A DNA stretch of 41,551 bases from Halieaceae bacterium (GTDB taxonomy: Bacteria > Pseudomonadota > Gammaproteobacteria > Pseudomonadales > Halieaceae): the NCBI GenBank assembly GCA_902623175.1, contig CACNSR010000020.1, positions 1 to 41,551 on the forward strand. The letters are read 5' to 3'. Positions 16,656 through 27,281 of the stretch are shown piece by piece. The position numbers and the translations under genes were made by a program. Under the pieces are notes generated by a model, which was not told the origin of the DNA, did not search any database, and was given only the letters and a program-made list of their open reading frames with translations. Each line of letters opens with the position of its first letter. The first letter of the stretch is position 1.

Positions 16656-16690
16656 GTGGCTGAAACAAAAGTAGGTGGGAGGACACAAGC

Positions 16691-17164
16691 ATGTCGGGCA
16701 AGGAAGCGCAATTGACGCAGCTTTTGCAGCCGACAGTTGAGGCGATGGGGTATGTGCTGTGGGGAATCGAGCTGATTTCCCCGGGCAAACGCGCCACGTT
16801 GCGGCTTTATATAGAGGCGGACGCGGGCATCAGCGTGGATGACTGCGTAGCGGTCAGTCATCAGCTGAGTGGGGTACTGGACGTTGAGGACCCCATCAGT
16901 GGTGAGTACACCCTGGAGGTGTCCTCACCCGGTGTGGACCGGTTGTTGTTCAGTCCCGCGCATTATTCCCCTTACATAGGGGAAATGGTTGATGTCCGGT
17001 TGAGATTGCCGGTCGAAGGTAGGCGTCGCTACAAAGGAACCTTGCTTGCGATCAACAGCGAGACGGTGGTCGTGATGGTAGACGATCAGGAATTTGAACT
17101 GCCTTTGCGGTCTGTGGATCGCGCGAGGGTTTATCCCCGACTGGAGATCGGTCAGGGCAAGTAG
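16691..17164 (+). CDS. rimP: Ribosome maturation factor RimP
   Basis: Needed for assembly of the 30S subunit. 157 residues, normal length. The N-terminal domain contains GYVLWGIELIS, LRLYIEADAGISVDDCVAVSHQLSGVLDVEDPI and the highly conserved YTLEVSSPGVDRLL; the C-terminal SH3-like domain contains the VDVRLRLPVEGRRRYKGTLL region. GGGAGG lies eight bases before the ATG. It is the first protein gene of the nusA-infB operon and follows the attenuator. A small hairpin (GGGGT/ACCCC around 17169-17181) lies between its stop and nusA. Confidence 0.97.
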   Translation: MSGKEAQLTQLLQPTVEAMGYVLWGIELISPGKRATLRLYIEADAGISVDDCVAVSHQLSGVLDVEDPISGEYTLEVSSPGVDRLLFSPAHYSPYIGEMVDVRLRLPVEGRRRYKGTLLAINSETVVVMVDDQEFELPLRSVDRARVYPRLEIGQGK

Positions 17165-17230
17165 TGAAGGGGTATTACCCCACAGGAAAGCACCAGATTG
17201 GCGGCTTTGCATCAAAGCGAGAGTGAAACA

Positions 17231-18733
17231 ATGAACAAAGAAATTTTGATGGTTGCTGAGGCGGTATCAACGGAGAAAGGCGTCTCAGAGGACATTATTT
17301 TCGAAGCGATAGAGCTGGCTCTAGCCACTGCCACCAAGAAACGCTACGACGAAGAAGCCGATATTCGGGTCACGATTGATCGGGAATCCGGAGACTACGT
17401 GACCAAGCGTCAGTGGTTAGTGATGCCGGACACCGAATTGGCGCTTCTGGGCACACAGTTTACGACCGAAGAGGCCGCGGAGGTGAACACCGCATTGCAG
17501 CCGGGCGACTATCACGAGGAAGTGGTTGAAAACGTTGACTTTGGCCGGATAGCGGCGCAGACCGCCAAGCAGGTTATCGTTCAGCGCGTCAGAGACGCTG
17601 AGCGCGCCCAGATCGCGGATGAGTATCGGGGCAGGGAAGGCGAGCTGTTGGCCGGTACCGTCAAGAAAGTCACCCGCGACAACATCATTGTTGATCTGGG
17701 GAATAACGCCGAAGGCCTTTTGCCCCGCGGAGAATTGGTCGGCCGTGAAACGTTCCGCATTAATGATCGGGTGCGGGCAATCCTGACTGAAATCAATACA
17801 GAAGCCCGGGGTCCGCAACTGATTCTGTCTAGAGCTTGTCAGGAGATGCTGGTGGAGCTTTTTAAGATTGAGGTCCCAGAAATTTCCGAGGGCGTCATAC
17901 AAATCAGAGCGGCAGCCAGAGACCCTGGCTCCAGAGCCAAGATTGCGGTCAAGACGGGCGATCAGCGCATAGACCCGGTGGGCGCTTGCGTCGGCATGCG
18001 GGGTTCAAGGGTTCAGGCGGTCTCGAACGAGCTCGATAACGAGCGCGTGGACATCATTCTCTGGGACGACAACGCCGCGCAATTGGTGATTAATGCCATG
18101 TCCCCCGCTGAGGTGGAATCCATCGTGGTGGATGAAGACAACTCGACCATGGAAGTCGCGGTGGCAGAGGATAACCTCGCGCAAGCGATTGGTCGTGGCG
18201 GTCAGAATGTGCGCCTTGCCTCCGATCTGACCGGCTGGATCATCAATGTGATGAGCGTAGATGAGGCGATTGAAAAGCAAGAGGCCGAGGCCGGAGAAGT
18301 CATAGAACGATTTATGGTGGCGCTGGACATCGACGAGGATATTGCCACCGTTCTAGTTGAGGAAGGCTTCACCACCCTTGAAGAGATTGCTTATGTCCCG
18401 CTTGAGGAAATGAATGCGATCGAAGGCTTCGATGAGGAAATCTCTGAGGAGCTGCGGGCCCGTGCCAAAGACGCGTTGCTCACGATGGCGATTGCCTCCG
18501 AGGAGGAGCTAGACGCTAATGAGCCGGCCGAGGATCTCCTGAACATGGACGGCATGGACAGGCATCTGGCTTATGTATTGGCCAGTAAGGGCATTGTCAC
18601 CATGGAAGATCTGGCCGAGCAGGGCGTTGACGATTTGCTGGATATTGAAGAAATGACACAAGAGCGCGCAGCAGAGCTGATTATGACTGCCCGTGCTCCT
18701 TGGTTCGCTGAGGAGGAAGAGGCAACCGCGTGA
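17231..18733 (+). CDS. nusA: Transcription termination/antitermination factor NusA
   Basis: Binds RNA polymerase, modulating pausing, termination and rRNA antitermination. 500 residues. The ATG at 17231 gives [17 protein letters not shown], matching E. coli; the open frame extends further upstream without homology. Domains: N-terminal polymerase-binding domain (1-130), S1 (about 135-200, [21 protein letters not shown]), two KH domains (about 200-345, including [18 protein letters not shown] and [16 protein letters not shown]) and two acidic C-terminal repeats (about 360-425 and 440-500) that contact the alpha subunit in E. coli. Its position after an upstream terminator fits the known autoregulation of this operon. 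Confidence 0.98.
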   Translation: MNKEILMVAEAVSTEKGVSEDIIFEAIELALATATKKRYDEEADIRVTIDRESGDYVTKRQWLVMPDTELALLGTQFTTEEAAEVNTALQPGDYHEEVVENVDFGRIAAQTAKQVIVQRVRDAERAQIADEYRGREGELLAGTVKKVTRDNIIVDLGNNAEGLLPRGELVGRETFRINDRVRAILTEINTEARGPQLILSRACQEMLVELFKIEVPEISEGVIQIRAAARDPGSRAKIAVKTGDQRIDPVGACVGMRGSRVQAVSNELDNERVDIILWDDNAAQLVINAMSPAEVESIVVDEDNSTMEVAVAEDNLAQAIGRGGQNVRLASDLTGWIINVMSVDEAIEKQEAEAGEVIERFMVALDIDEDIATVLVEEGFTTLEEIAYVPLEEMNAIEGFDEEISEELRARAKDALLTMAIASEEELDANEPAEDLLNMDGMDRHLAYVLASKGIVTMEDLAEQGVDDLLDIEEMTQERAAELIMTARAPWFAEEEEATA

Positions 18734-18784
18734 CGTAGTCATGCGGCATAGCACTTCACGTACTGAGCGGTTAGGGAGAGAGAC

Positions 18785-21385
18785 ATGGCACAAGTGACAG
18801 TAGAGCAATTGGCGGAGACGGTGGGAGCATCGGTAGACCGGTTGCTCTCGCAAATGAAGGATGCGGGCTTGCCGCACGCCTCGGCCGATGAGGCGGTGTC
18901 TGAAGAAGACAAGCAGACGCTACTAGCGCACCTGAAAAAAAGTCATGGTGAGCGGGCCGGGGCTCCGAAAAAGATCACACTCAAGCGCAAGTCAGTCAGC
19001 ACGCTGCGTGCTGGCGGAGCAGGTAAGCGGACAGTTAACGTCGAGGTCCGCAAGAAGCGGACCTATGTCAAGCGAGAGGATACAGAGAGCACCGAGCCAG
19101 AGGCCGACGCCAGCGCCGACGCGGCTCAAGAAGTGGCGGATCAGGTCGCCACGCCTGAACCAGTTCTCGCTGAAGTAGCGGGTGCGACAGATACCTCATC
19201 TGACAGTGATGATCCGGAGCTGCTCAGGCAGCGCGCAGCCTCCCGCCGAAAGGCAGAGGAGCAGGCGCGGCAACTGGAGCTCGAAGCCGCTGCCAAAGCG
19301 CAGGCCGAAGAGGCCGCGCGACAGGCGGAGGAGCAGGCTGGACCGGGTGCCGCCAAAGATGCGGATCGCAAGCCCAAACGCTTGCATGCCGCGCCGTCAA
19401 AAGACGACAACACCAAGACGAGCCGCGACGAGCTGCGCCGCCGGCCGGGTAGAGGCCGCCTGGAGCGCGGGGGTGTCCCCGGTGCGCGCGGGAAGCAACG
19501 TGGCCACAACCTTTCCATGAATGAACTGGAAGCGGCAGAGGCGGGTGTTGCAAGGCGTCGTGGAGGCCGCCGCAAGAAGCTCTCGGATGAGCCGAACCAG
19601 CATGCCTTTGAGCAGCCCACTGAAAAGATCATCTACGACGTGAATGTCCCGGAAAACATCACCGTCGGCGATTTGGCCCAGCAAATGGCCGTTAAAGCCG
19701 GTGAGGTGATTAAAGAGCTGATGAATCTGGGCGTAATGGCCAACATCAACCAGATGCTGGATCAGGACACCGCGACGCTGGTAGTCGAGGAGCTCGGACA
19801 CAGAGTGGTGCTCAAGAGTGCAGAAGAAGTCGAGGAGCGCCTTGAGGAGACTCTCGCCAGCCAGGAAGGCACACCGGCGCCGAGAGCGCCGGTTGTGACG
19901 GTGATGGGGCATGTCGATCACGGCAAGACATCACTGCTGGACTACATTCGCGAATCCCGCGTCGCCAGCGGCGAGGCGGGCGGTATTACCCAGCACATTG
20001 GCGCTTATCACGTGAAAACGGATAAGGGGATGATCACATTCCTCGACACCCCCGGCCATGCCGCGTTTACCTCGATGCGCGCGCGCGGGGCAAAGTCGAC
20101 CGATATCGTGATTTTGGTCGTGGCCGCAGATGACGGCGTGATGCCGCAGACCGAGGAGGCCATTCAGCATGCGCGTGCGGCGGATGTGCCGATTGTGGTG
20201 GCTGTCAACAAGATCGATAAGGAAGGGGCCGACCTCGAGCGCGTGAAGACGGAGCTGGCGGCAAAAGACCTGATTCCCGAAGACTGGGGCGGCGACACGC
20301 AGTTCATCCCCGTTTCGGCGCATACCGGGCAGGGTGTTGGCGACCTGCTGGATGCACTGTTGCTGCAATCAGAGGTACTCGAGCTGGCGGCACCGGCTGA
20401 TGTGCCGGCCTCCGGTATCGTGATCGAATCCCGACTCGATACAGGTCGAGGGACCGTTGCGTCGCTCCTGATTCAGCAGGGCACTCTAAAGCAGGGCGAC
20501 ATTTTGCTTGCGGGTCTGCAGTACGGACGTGTGCGAGCTATGCTCGATGAAAACGGTAAGCCAATTAAGGAAGCGGGCCCCAGTATCCCGGTCGAGGTAT
20601 TGGGATTGGACGGCACGCCTGACGCCGGTGACCCCGTGGTGGCTATCGAAAACGAGAAGAAGGCGCGCGAAGTCGCCGATTTTCGACAGGAGAAGATGCG
20701 TTCGTCCAAGCTTGCGCGCCAACAAGCCTCCAAGCTCGACAACATGTTCGAGACCATGACGGCGGGATCAGTCGAGACGCTCAATCTCATTATCAAGGCA
20801 GACGTGCGCGGCTCGTTCGAAGCGTTGCAAGGCGCCTTGGTCGATCTCGGCAACGAAGAGGTGAGGGTCAACATCGTTTCTGGTGGTGTAGGTGGTATCT
20901 CGGAAACCGATATCAGTCTCGCAATGACCAGCTCAGCCGTCATTATCGGCTTCAATGCTCGTGCAGACAGTAAGGCGCGCGCGGCGGCAGAAAACGAGGG
21001 TATCGAGATTCGCTACTACAACGTGATCTATGATCTCATCGACGATGTCCGGGCGGCGCTCTCAGGGATGCTGTCTCCCGAAATGCGTGAGGAGATTGTT
21101 GGCATCGCCGAGGTGCGCGATACCTTCCGCTCACCCAAGTTTGGCTTGATTGCGGGCTGTATGGTGGTCGAGGGCACCGTGTACCGGTCCAAGCCTATCC
21201 GCGTATTGCGTGACAACCTCGTGATCTACGAGGGTGAGCTGGAGTCGCTACGCCGCTTCAAAGATGACGCCAGCGAGGTTCGCAACGGGACTGAGTGCGG
21301 TATCGGTGTGAAGAACTATACCGATGTGAAAGTCGGAGACCTGATCGAGGTGTTTGACGTGAATGAAATCGCGCGCAGTCTCTGA
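18785..21385 (+). CDS. infB: Translation initiation factor IF-2
   Basis: GTPase that delivers fMet-tRNA to the 30S subunit and promotes subunit joining. 866 residues. The small IF2 N-terminal domain (1-50, [25 protein letters not shown]) is followed by a long charged Ala/Glu/Arg-rich linker (about 60-270) that is variable in the family. The second N-terminal domain is near residues 285-340 and the G domain starts at about 370 with GHVDHGKT, then DTPGHAAF and NKID. Domains II, III and the tRNA-binding C2 domain complete the protein. AGGGAGAG precedes the ATG. The tRNA it recognises is encoded at the head of the same operon. Confidence 0.98.
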   Translation: MAQVTVEQLAETVGASVDRLLSQMKDAGLPHASADEAVSEEDKQTLLAHLKKSHGERAGAPKKITLKRKSVSTLRAGGAGKRTVNVEVRKKRTYVKREDTESTEPEADASADAAQEVADQVATPEPVLAEVAGATDTSSDSDDPELLRQRAASRRKAEEQARQLELEAAAKAQAEEAARQAEEQAGPGAAKDADRKPKRLHAAPSKDDNTKTSRDELRRRPGRGRLERGGVPGARGKQRGHNLSMNELEAAEAGVARRRGGRRKKLSDEPNQHAFEQPTEKIIYDVNVPENITVGDLAQQMAVKAGEVIKELMNLGVMANINQMLDQDTATLVVEELGHRVVLKSAEEVEERLEETLASQEGTPAPRAPVVTVMGHVDHGKTSLLDYIRESRVASGEAGGITQHIGAYHVKTDKGMITFLDTPGHAAFTSMRARGAKSTDIVILVVAADDGVMPQTEEAIQHARAADVPIVVAVNKIDKEGADLERVKTELAAKDLIPEDWGGDTQFIPVSAHTGQGVGDLLDALLLQSEVLELAAPADVPASGIVIESRLDTGRGTVASLLIQQGTLKQGDILLAGLQYGRVRAMLDENGKPIKEAGPSIPVEVLGLDGTPDAGDPVVAIENEKKAREVADFRQEKMRSSKLARQQASKLDNMFETMTAGSVETLNLIIKADVRGSFEALQGALVDLGNEEVRVNIVSGGVGGISETDISLAMTSSAVIIGFNARADSKARAAAENEGIEIRYYNVIYDLIDDVRAALSGMLSPEMREEIVGIAEVRDTFRSPKFGLIAGCMVVEGTVYRSKPIRVLRDNLVIYEGELESLRRFKDDASEVRNGTECGIGVKNYTDVKVGDLIEVFDVNEIARSL

Positions 21386-21396
21386 CTCTAGTCAGC

Positions 21397-21804
21397 ATGG
21401 GCAGGGAGTTTGAGAGAACTCAGCGCGTCAGTCATTTTCTGCATGAAGAGCTGGCGCGGCTGTTGCAAAGCACAGTTCGAGACCCTCGCGTTCAGGAGGT
21501 AAACCTCACGGGCGTCGAAGTGAGTCGGGATCTGAGCCACGCCAAGGTGTTTTTCACACTGATGAGCGACGCGTCGAGCGAGGAGCGTGCGGCAGTAACA
21601 GCCGTGCTGTCCAATGTATCGGGTTTTCTCCGCTCCGAGTTGGCCAAGGCCTCCACTATGCGCACCGTCCCGAGAATCAGCTTTCGCTTTGACGAGAGTG
21701 TAGGCCGAGGTCGCGACATGGAAACACTGCTCAGCGAGGTACGCCGGGCTGATGAGCGACTCCATACGGGTAACTCCGAAGACGCTTCAGAAACGGCAGA
21801 TTGA
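21397..21804 (+). CDS. rbfA: Ribosome-binding factor A
   Basis: Cold-shock-associated factor for 16S rRNA 5'-end maturation in the 30S particle. 135 residues. The KH-like fold is evident from RTQRVSHFLHEELARLLQ, DPRVQEVNLTGVEVSRDLSHAKVFFTL and TVPRISFRFDES; a short acidic tail ends NSEDASETAD. It begins 11 bases after infB. There is no strong Shine-Dalgarno, so coupling to infB translation is likely. It abuts truB, whose start overlaps or immediately follows its stop. Confidence 0.96.
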   Translation: MGREFERTQRVSHFLHEELARLLQSTVRDPRVQEVNLTGVEVSRDLSHAKVFFTLMSDASSEERAAVTAVLSNVSGFLRSELAKASTMRTVPRISFRFDESVGRGRDMETLLSEVRRADERLHTGNSEDASETAD

Positions 21805-21806
21805 CT

Positions 21807-22730
21807 GTGGCGCGTCGGAGAAAAGGGCGACAGGTAGATGGCCTGTTGGTGCTTGACAAACCAACGGGCATGTCATCGAATGCGGCGCTCCAGCAAGCCA
21901 AGCGCCTTTTCGGGGCCGCCAAGGCGGGTCATACCGGTAGCCTTGATCCGTTGGCGACTGGTGTCCTGCCGTTGTGTTTTGGCGAGGCCACCAAGTTCTC
22001 CCAGTTTCTGTTGGACGCCGACAAAGTGTACGACAGCACCTTTGTTCTGGGTGTGGGTACCGATACTGCTGACGGCGATGGCGCAGTGATCGCGCAGGCC
22101 TCTGCCGCACACCTCACGGAAGACGCAGTGACACACGCGATGGCAACACTGACCGGCGCTATCGAGCAGGTGCCGCCCATGTACTCGGCCTTGAAGATCG
22201 ACGGACAGCCACTCTATAAGCGTGCCCGTGCGGGCGAGCAGGTAGAGCGCGCCGCCAGATTCGTGGATATTTATTGCTTCGAGCTTGTGTCCCTTGAGCC
22301 CGGTGAGCATGTGCGTATCAATGTAAACGTCCGTTGTAGCAAAGGGACTTACATTCGCACGCTGGCCGAAGATCTCGGCGCTGCGCTAGGTGTGCCGGCA
22401 CACGTTGCGACGCTGCGGCGATGCCAGTCTGGGCCGTTTGCCCTCGATGACTGCGTGACGCCGGAGCAGTTGACCACAGTGAAGGAGGTTGGCGCGGCTG
22501 CGGGTTTGGACGCACTATTGCAGCCGATTGAGTCCTGCATACAGCACTTACCCCGTCTTTCGCTGTCTGAGACCGCAACTTTTTACATTCGGCAGGGCCA
22601 ACCAGTACTAGTGCCAAACGGGCCCCATAGTGGTATGGTGCGCATCGCTGATGCAGGGGGGCTTTTCCTCGGCGTGGGTGACATGCGAGATGATGGGAAA
22701 TTAGCCCCGAAGAGACTTCTCGCCCAGTAA
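21807..22730 (+). CDS. truB: tRNA pseudouridine-55 synthase
   Basis: Makes pseudouridine 55 in the T loop of tRNAs. About 307 residues. The catalytic aspartate is in AGHTGSLDPLATGVLPLC; GLLVLDKPTGMSSN, YDSTFVLGVGTDTADGDG and KGTYIRTLAEDLGAALG are further family motifs, and a C-terminal PUA domain closes the protein (about 240-307). The start is uncertain: a GTG at 21807 or a TTG at 21801 that overlaps the rbfA stop. I chose the GTG because it begins directly with the conserved ARRRKGRQVDGLLVLDKP. Translation is coupled with rbfA in either case. Confidence 0.97.
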   Translation: MARRRKGRQVDGLLVLDKPTGMSSNAALQQAKRLFGAAKAGHTGSLDPLATGVLPLCFGEATKFSQFLLDADKVYDSTFVLGVGTDTADGDGAVIAQASAAHLTEDAVTHAMATLTGAIEQVPPMYSALKIDGQPLYKRARAGEQVERAARFVDIYCFELVSLEPGEHVRINVNVRCSKGTYIRTLAEDLGAALGVPAHVATLRRCQSGPFALDDCVTPEQLTTVKEVGAAAGLDALLQPIESCIQHLPRLSLSETATFYIRQGQPVLVPNGPHSGMVRIADAGGLFLGVGDMRDDGKLAPKRLLAQ

Positions 22731-22754
22731 ACAAGCGGCAAGTGCCTTTCCACG

Positions 22755-22802
22755 AACCTGTCTGTAAACCTGCACGGATAGGCTCGATTCATCAAGCAGG
22801 TT
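22755..22802 (+). promoter_or_regulatory. Candidate autoregulatory leader of rpsO with alternative pairings
   Basis: GCAGGTT (22796-22802), directly before the Shine-Dalgarno GGAGAGAG, can pair with AACCTGC at 22767-22773 or, over six bases, with AACCTG at 22755-22760. Mutually exclusive helices next to the ribosome site resemble the S15-controlled rpsO leaders known in other bacteria, although their sequences are not conserved. Confidence 0.45.
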
Positions 22803-22814
22803 GGAGAGAGAACT

Positions 22815-23084
22815 ATGGCGTTGGAAGCAGCCGTCAAGGCGCAAATCGTTAAGGATTATCAGCAGTCTGAGGGCGATACCGGGTCCCCGGAAGTACAGGT
22901 CGCCCTGCTCACAGCAAACATTGAGCAACTGCAGTCTCACTTTAAGGATCATGCTCAGGATCACCACTCACGACGTGGTTTGATTCGCATGGTGAACCAG
23001 CGTCGAAAGTTACTCGACTACCTCAAGCAAAAAGACACCGCCCGCTATGCGGAATTGATTAAGCGGTTGGGTCTGCGCCGCTGA
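22815..23084 (+). CDS. rpsO: 30S ribosomal protein S15
   Basis: 89 residues, exactly the normal length. S15 binds the central domain of 16S rRNA and helps form bridge B4 with the 50S subunit. Conserved stretches are [35 protein letters not shown] and [28 protein letters not shown] strong GGAGAGAG lies before the ATG. It precedes pnp, as in most proteobacteria, with an intervening hairpin. Confidence 0.99.
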   Translation: MALEAAVKAQIVKDYQQSEGDTGSPEVQVALLTANIEQLQSHFKDHAQDHHSRRGLIRMVNQRRKLLDYLKQKDTARYAELIKRLGLRR

Positions 23085-23094
23085 GGGCCAGTCT

Positions 23095-23115
23095 GGGCCG
23101 GGCTAGAGCCGGCCT
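23095..23115 (+). promoter_or_regulatory. Hairpin between rpsO and pnp (processing or attenuation site)
   Basis: GGCCGG (23096-23101) and CCGGCC (23109-23114) form a perfect GC stem with loop GCTAGAG, extendable by one G-U pair. The following bases are only moderately T-rich. In E. coli a terminator and RNase III site lie here and pnp autoregulates through them. Confidence 0.55.
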
Positions 23116-23136
23116 CGTCATATTTGGAGAAAACAA

Positions 23137-25287
23137 GTGAATGTAGTGAAGAAAATCTTCCAGTACGGTGACCATGAGGTCACGCTGGAAACCGGCCGTA
23201 TTGCGCGACAGGCGACAGGCTCGGTCATGGTAACCATGGGCAGCACCAGCGTGCTATGTACCGTGGTTGCTGAACAAAAATCCAAGGCAGGGCAGGCGTT
23301 CTTTCCACTGTCCGTGCATTACATCGAGAAAAGCTACTCGGTCGGTAAAATCCCAGGCGGGTTCTTTAAGCGCGAAGCGCGGCCCAGTGAAAAAGAGACG
23401 CTGACTTCGCGACTGATTGACCGACCCATTCGTCCCCTGTTCGAAGTCGGCTTCATGAATGAGGTGCAGGTGGTTTGTACGGTCATGTCGGCGGATAAGG
23501 ATACCGACCCAGATATTCCCGCGATGATCGGCACCTCTGCGGCGCTGGCCCTGTCCGGCTGCCCGTTTAATGGTCCTATCGGTGGAGCCCGTGTTGGTTT
23601 CACAGAAGCCAGTGGTTACATCCTTAACCCTGGTTATGCGGCTTTGGCAGATAGTCAGCTCGACATGGTGGTTGCCGGTACCAAAGACGCCGTACTGATG
23701 GTGGAGTCAGAAGCCAAGGAGCTGACCGAAGATCAGATGCTGGGTGCGGTGCTGTATGCGCATCAGGAAATGCAGACGGTGATCAACGCAATCAACGAGC
23801 TGATTAGCGAAGCGGGCAAGCCCCGTTGGGACTGGCAGGCGCCGGAAGCCGACGCAGAATTGGTGGCAGCGGTCGCAGCTGCCGCCTCAGGCCCGCTCGG
23901 CGAGGCATACCGCATCACCGAGAAGACCGCGCGCTACGAGCGCGTTGGACAGATCAAGGATGAGGTCGTCGCTCAATTGGCAACTGACAATGGTCCTGCG
24001 GAAGATGACATCAAGGACATCTTTAAGAGCCTCGAGAAGCAGATTGTTCGGGGTCGTATCCTGGCAGGTGAGCAGCGTATCGACGGGCGGGATAACCGCA
24101 CTGTTCGTGCAATTGCCTGCGAAGTGGATATCCTGCCCGAAGCGCACGGCTCGGCGCTGTTCACCCGGGGTGAAACCCAGGCGGTCGGCGCTGTGACGCT
24201 CGGTTCAACCCGGGATGCGCAGATTATTGACGCGCTGGAAGGCGAGCGTCGGGATCCTTTCATGCTCCACTACAACTTCCCTCCCTACTCGGTGGGTGAA
24301 GCGGGACGCATTGGCTTTACGGGCCGACGAGAGATCGGTCACGGCCGACTCGCACGTCGCGGTCTTGCGGCCGTGTTGCCAGATGAAGAGGAATTCCCTT
24401 ATACGGTTCGAGTGGTGTCGGAAATCACGGAATCCAACGGTTCCAGCTCCATGGCATCGGTGTGTGTTGGTTCACTTTCCATGATGGCGGCGGGCGTACC
24501 CCTGTCTGCCCCGGTGGCTGGTATTGCCATGGGTCTGGTGAAGGAAGGCAACCAGTTCGCGGTGCTTACCGACATTCTAGGCGATGAGGATCACCTCGGT
24601 GATATGGACTTCAAGGTAGCGGGCACTGCCAAAGGCGTGACCGCGCTGCAGATGGATATCAAGATTGAAGGTATCAACGAAGAAATCATGGAGCGCGCCC
24701 TCGAGCAGGCTTTGGAAGCGCGCCTGCATATTCTTGGACAGATGAACACAGTGCTGGATGGACCGCGTGAGATTACCTCTGAGAACGCGCCCAGTATGAC
24801 AACGCTGAAGGTGGATCAGGACAAGATTCGCGACATCATTGGTAAGGGGGGTGCGACGATTCGCCAGATCACGGAAGAATCCGGCGCCACGGTAGATATC
24901 GATGATGACGGTACCGTGAAGGTCTTTGGTCAGAACGCGGCCGCGCGGGACGCTGCCATCGAGATGATTCAGGCTATTACCGCTGAGGCCGAGGTGGGTG
25001 AGATCTACACGGGTAAAGTCGCACGCATCGTCGACTTCGGTGCCTTTGTCACGATCCTGCCCGGCAAAGATGGTCTGGTACATATCTCGCAGATCGCCGA
25101 AGAGCGTGTTGAGAACGTCACCGATTACCTCTCCGAAGGCCAGGAAGTGCAGGTGAAGGTGCTGGACGTGGACCAGCGCGGCCGCATCAAATTGTCCATG
25201 CGCGAGGTAGTAGCCGATGCAGCTGACGCCCCCGCGGATTCAGTAGATGCTGCTGAGCCCGAGGAGGAGTCGCTGACCCAGGAGTAA
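23137..25287 (+). CDS. pnp: Polyribonucleotide nucleotidyltransferase (PNPase)
   Basis: 3'-5' phosphorolytic exoribonuclease of the RNA degradosome. 716 residues from a GTG preceded by GGAGA. Two RNase PH cores (about 10-145 and 310-540) flank a helical domain. The first has [18 protein letters not shown] and [32 protein letters not shown]; the second has [30 protein letters not shown] and [18 protein letters not shown]. Near the end are a KH domain ([17 protein letters not shown]) and an S1 domain ([30 protein letters not shown]). The acidic tail after about residue 695 is low-complexity. It is the last gene of the operon, followed by a strong terminator. PNPase and the Hfq-type RNA proposed at 38539 belong to the same regulatory layer in Pseudomonas. 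Confidence 0.99.
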   Translation: MNVVKKIFQYGDHEVTLETGRIARQATGSVMVTMGSTSVLCTVVAEQKSKAGQAFFPLSVHYIEKSYSVGKIPGGFFKREARPSEKETLTSRLIDRPIRPLFEVGFMNEVQVVCTVMSADKDTDPDIPAMIGTSAALALSGCPFNGPIGGARVGFTEASGYILNPGYAALADSQLDMVVAGTKDAVLMVESEAKELTEDQMLGAVLYAHQEMQTVINAINELISEAGKPRWDWQAPEADAELVAAVAAAASGPLGEAYRITEKTARYERVGQIKDEVVAQLATDNGPAEDDIKDIFKSLEKQIVRGRILAGEQRIDGRDNRTVRAIACEVDILPEAHGSALFTRGETQAVGAVTLGSTRDAQIIDALEGERRDPFMLHYNFPPYSVGEAGRIGFTGRREIGHGRLARRGLAAVLPDEEEFPYTVRVVSEITESNGSSSMASVCVGSLSMMAAGVPLSAPVAGIAMGLVKEGNQFAVLTDILGDEDHLGDMDFKVAGTAKGVTALQMDIKIEGINEEIMERALEQALEARLHILGQMNTVLDGPREITSENAPSMTTLKVDQDKIRDIIGKGGATIRQITEESGATVDIDDDGTVKVFGQNAAARDAAIEMIQAITAEAEVGEIYTGKVARIVDFGAFVTILPGKDGLVHISQIAEERVENVTDYLSEGQEVQVKVLDVDQRGRIKLSMREVVADAADAPADSVDAAEPEEESLTQE

Positions 25288-25329
25288 TAGCCCTCCCACA
25301 GCGCGACGCTTTAGGTGGCGACTTTAGAA

Positions 25330-25361
25330 GAAAAAACCGCGGTATTCACCGCGGTTTTTTT
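25330..25361. terminator. Bidirectional terminator between pnp and the amidohydrolase gene
   Basis: ACCGCGG (25336-25342) and CCGCGGT (25349-25355) form a GC stem with loop TATTCA, flanked by an A6 run on the left and T7 on the right, so it can end transcription of pnp on the + strand and of the amidohydrolase on the - strand. Confidence 0.95.
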
Positions 25362-25488
25362 GCGCTCTCATTTAGCGTCACCGTAAGATGATACTGAGGA
25401 AAATTGAGTCGACCCTGCGTGTTCCTTGACGCGTTAAAGCACCATCCCGCGAGCGTGATCGCAGGGTCGAAAAGGGTGACGAGCGTCC

Positions 25489-27186
25489 TCAGGGATTGGC
25501 AGCCTCTTCCCGCTGGTAGACCACCTCGCCGCCAACCATGGTCAGCAGGACCTCCGTATTCAGGATCTCCACCTCGGGAACGGTAGTTAGATCTTGATTG
25601 AGTACGGTCAGATCCGCCAGCTTCCCGACCTCGATCGAGCCTTTATCCTGTTCTTCAAACGCGGCGTAGGCGGCGGCCAGGCTCATGGCGTGTAACGCCT
25701 CCATGCGAGTGAGTTTCTGCGCCGGCTCAAAGCCAGTCTCGGGCATCCCCTTCAGAGTTTTTCTGGTGACAGCAGCGTAGAAGTTGGCGATCGGATCGAC
25801 GGGCTCAACTGGCGCGTCGGTGCCGGATGCCACTATCACCCCTGCGTTGAGCAGGTCTCGCCAGATATAGGCACCTTCTTTGATGCGCTGTTGGCCTAGA
25901 CGGTCAATGGCCCAGGGGCGATCGGAGCTGAGATGGATCGGTTGCATAGAGGCAATCACCCCTTGCTCGGCAAACAGGGGCCCATCACCGAGTCGCAAGT
26001 GTTGGGCGTGCTCAATACGAAAGCGGTGGTCATCGTTTGCTGCGGTAAATGGTGCGAACACAGCGAGCACCTCGGAATTGGCGCGGTCGCCAATGGCATG
26101 AACGTTGATCTGCCAGTTGTCTTCTCGTGAGTCTCGAATCAGCGCTGACAGCTCATCTAGGTTATAGGTCAGCACGCCAGAAGTGTTGGGTGCGTCGGTA
26201 TAGGGGGCGTGGAGCCACGCTGTGCGGGAACCCAGTGCGCCATCCGCTTGAACCTTGATAGAGCGCACAGTCAGCTTGGCTCCTCCGGCGTTGATCAGGG
26301 GGCCTCGCGCAAGCCATTCGCTCAGCGCGCCTTCATCCGAGGCGTACACCATAGAGTAGAGGCGCATATCCAGATCTCCACGCCGCGCCATGTTCCACTG
26401 CGCCTCGAGGTCTACTTGCAGTGCGCCCGCATCATGTGCGGTCGTGACGCCTTCACTTAGGAGGTGCTGCTGCGCCAGCTCGACAAGTTCCTCTGCCGTT
26501 TGCAGATCGTAGGTTTGCAGCGGGGCGGCAAGATCGATAGCTGTTTCATGGAGAAGACCTGTGGGTTGCCCATCGGACATCACAATCACGCCACGCTCCG
26601 GGGCAATCGTGTTGGCGTCGATGCCCAACTGCTCCATGGCACGCTGATTCAGTAATGTCGAGTGGCCATTGGCGTGCTCAAGCACCACCGGATGGTTGGG
26701 AACGGCCTCCGATAACGCATGGTGGGTGGGAAACCCCTCGAGATGACCGGCGGGCGGATTAAGCCATTTGCTTTGGTGCCATCCACGGCCCTGCACCACA
26801 ACGCCTTTGCGGAGCGTGCTTGCCCTTGCGGCGACGCGATCTACGAGTTCACTGAAACTGCTGGCGCCGGTGAGATCCACCGAGCGCTGCGCGGCCCCAA
26901 TGCCAGCAACGTGTAGGTGGGCATCAATGAACCCGGGATAAGCCGTCGCAGCTTCGAGATCAATCACTCGTGTATCGGGGCCCCGCAATGCGAGCGCTGC
27001 GGCTTGATCTCCCACGAAACTAAAGCGGCCGTTACTGATGGCAACTGCACTGACCTGTGGCTGCTGTCGGTCCATGGTGACCATTCGCCCGAGCACTATT
27101 GTTTCCGGAGGTTCTATTTGGGATTGGCAGCTGATCAGGGCTGTCGCGGCCAGGATCAGGGCCGCCAACTGTTGCAGGGGACGCAT
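25489..27186 (-). CDS. Lipoprotein amidohydrolase, YtcJ/amidohydrolase-3 type
   Basis: 565 residues. The N-terminus (MRPLQQLAALILAATALISC) is a lipoprotein signal with lipobox LISC and lipidated Cys20, so the enzyme should be anchored at the periplasmic face of a membrane. The metal-dependent hydrolase fold is shown by YPGFIDAHLHVAG (H90-x-H92), VVQGRGWHQSKW, HDAGAL, INVHAIGDRAN, FRIEHAQHL and SGTDAPVEPVDP, ending with the small beta domain KGSIEVGKLADLTVLNQD. Family members hydrolyse amide bonds, often with unknown substrates. It lies downstream of a TonB receptor on the same strand but behind a terminator, so it is probably partly independent. It might process material imported by that receptor. 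Confidence 0.9.
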   Translation of the reverse strand: MRPLQQLAALILAATALISCQSQIEPPETIVLGRMVTMDRQQPQVSAVAISNGRFSFVGDQAAALALRGPDTRVIDLEAATAYPGFIDAHLHVAGIGAAQRSVDLTGASSFSELVDRVAARASTLRKGVVVQGRGWHQSKWLNPPAGHLEGFPTHHALSEAVPNHPVVLEHANGHSTLLNQRAMEQLGIDANTIAPERGVIVMSDGQPTGLLHETAIDLAAPLQTYDLQTAEELVELAQQHLLSEGVTTAHDAGALQVDLEAQWNMARRGDLDMRLYSMVYASDEGALSEWLARGPLINAGGAKLTVRSIKVQADGALGSRTAWLHAPYTDAPNTSGVLTYNLDELSALIRDSREDNWQINVHAIGDRANSEVLAVFAPFTAANDDHRFRIEHAQHLRLGDGPLFAEQGVIASMQPIHLSSDRPWAIDRLGQQRIKEGAYIWRDLLNAGVIVASGTDAPVEPVDPIANFYAAVTRKTLKGMPETGFEPAQKLTRMEALHAMSLAAAYAAFEEQDKGSIEVGKLADLTVLNQDLTTVPEVEILNTEVLLTMVGGEVVYQREEAANP

Positions 27187-27235
27187 TGAGAGTTCCTTTA
27201 ATAAGTGCGCCGAGCCTAAGCCTTATTTGGGGCAA

Positions 27236-27259
27236 GAAAAAGGGGGCCGAAGCCCCCTT
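27236..27259 (-). terminator. Terminator of the TonB receptor gene
   Basis: On the - strand AAGGGGGC, loop TTCG, GCCCCCTT followed by TTTTTC: an 8 bp stem with a stable UUCG tetraloop, 22 bases past the receptor's stop. Confidence 0.93.
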
Positions 27260-27281
27260 GTTATCACATGCTGACCTCAGT

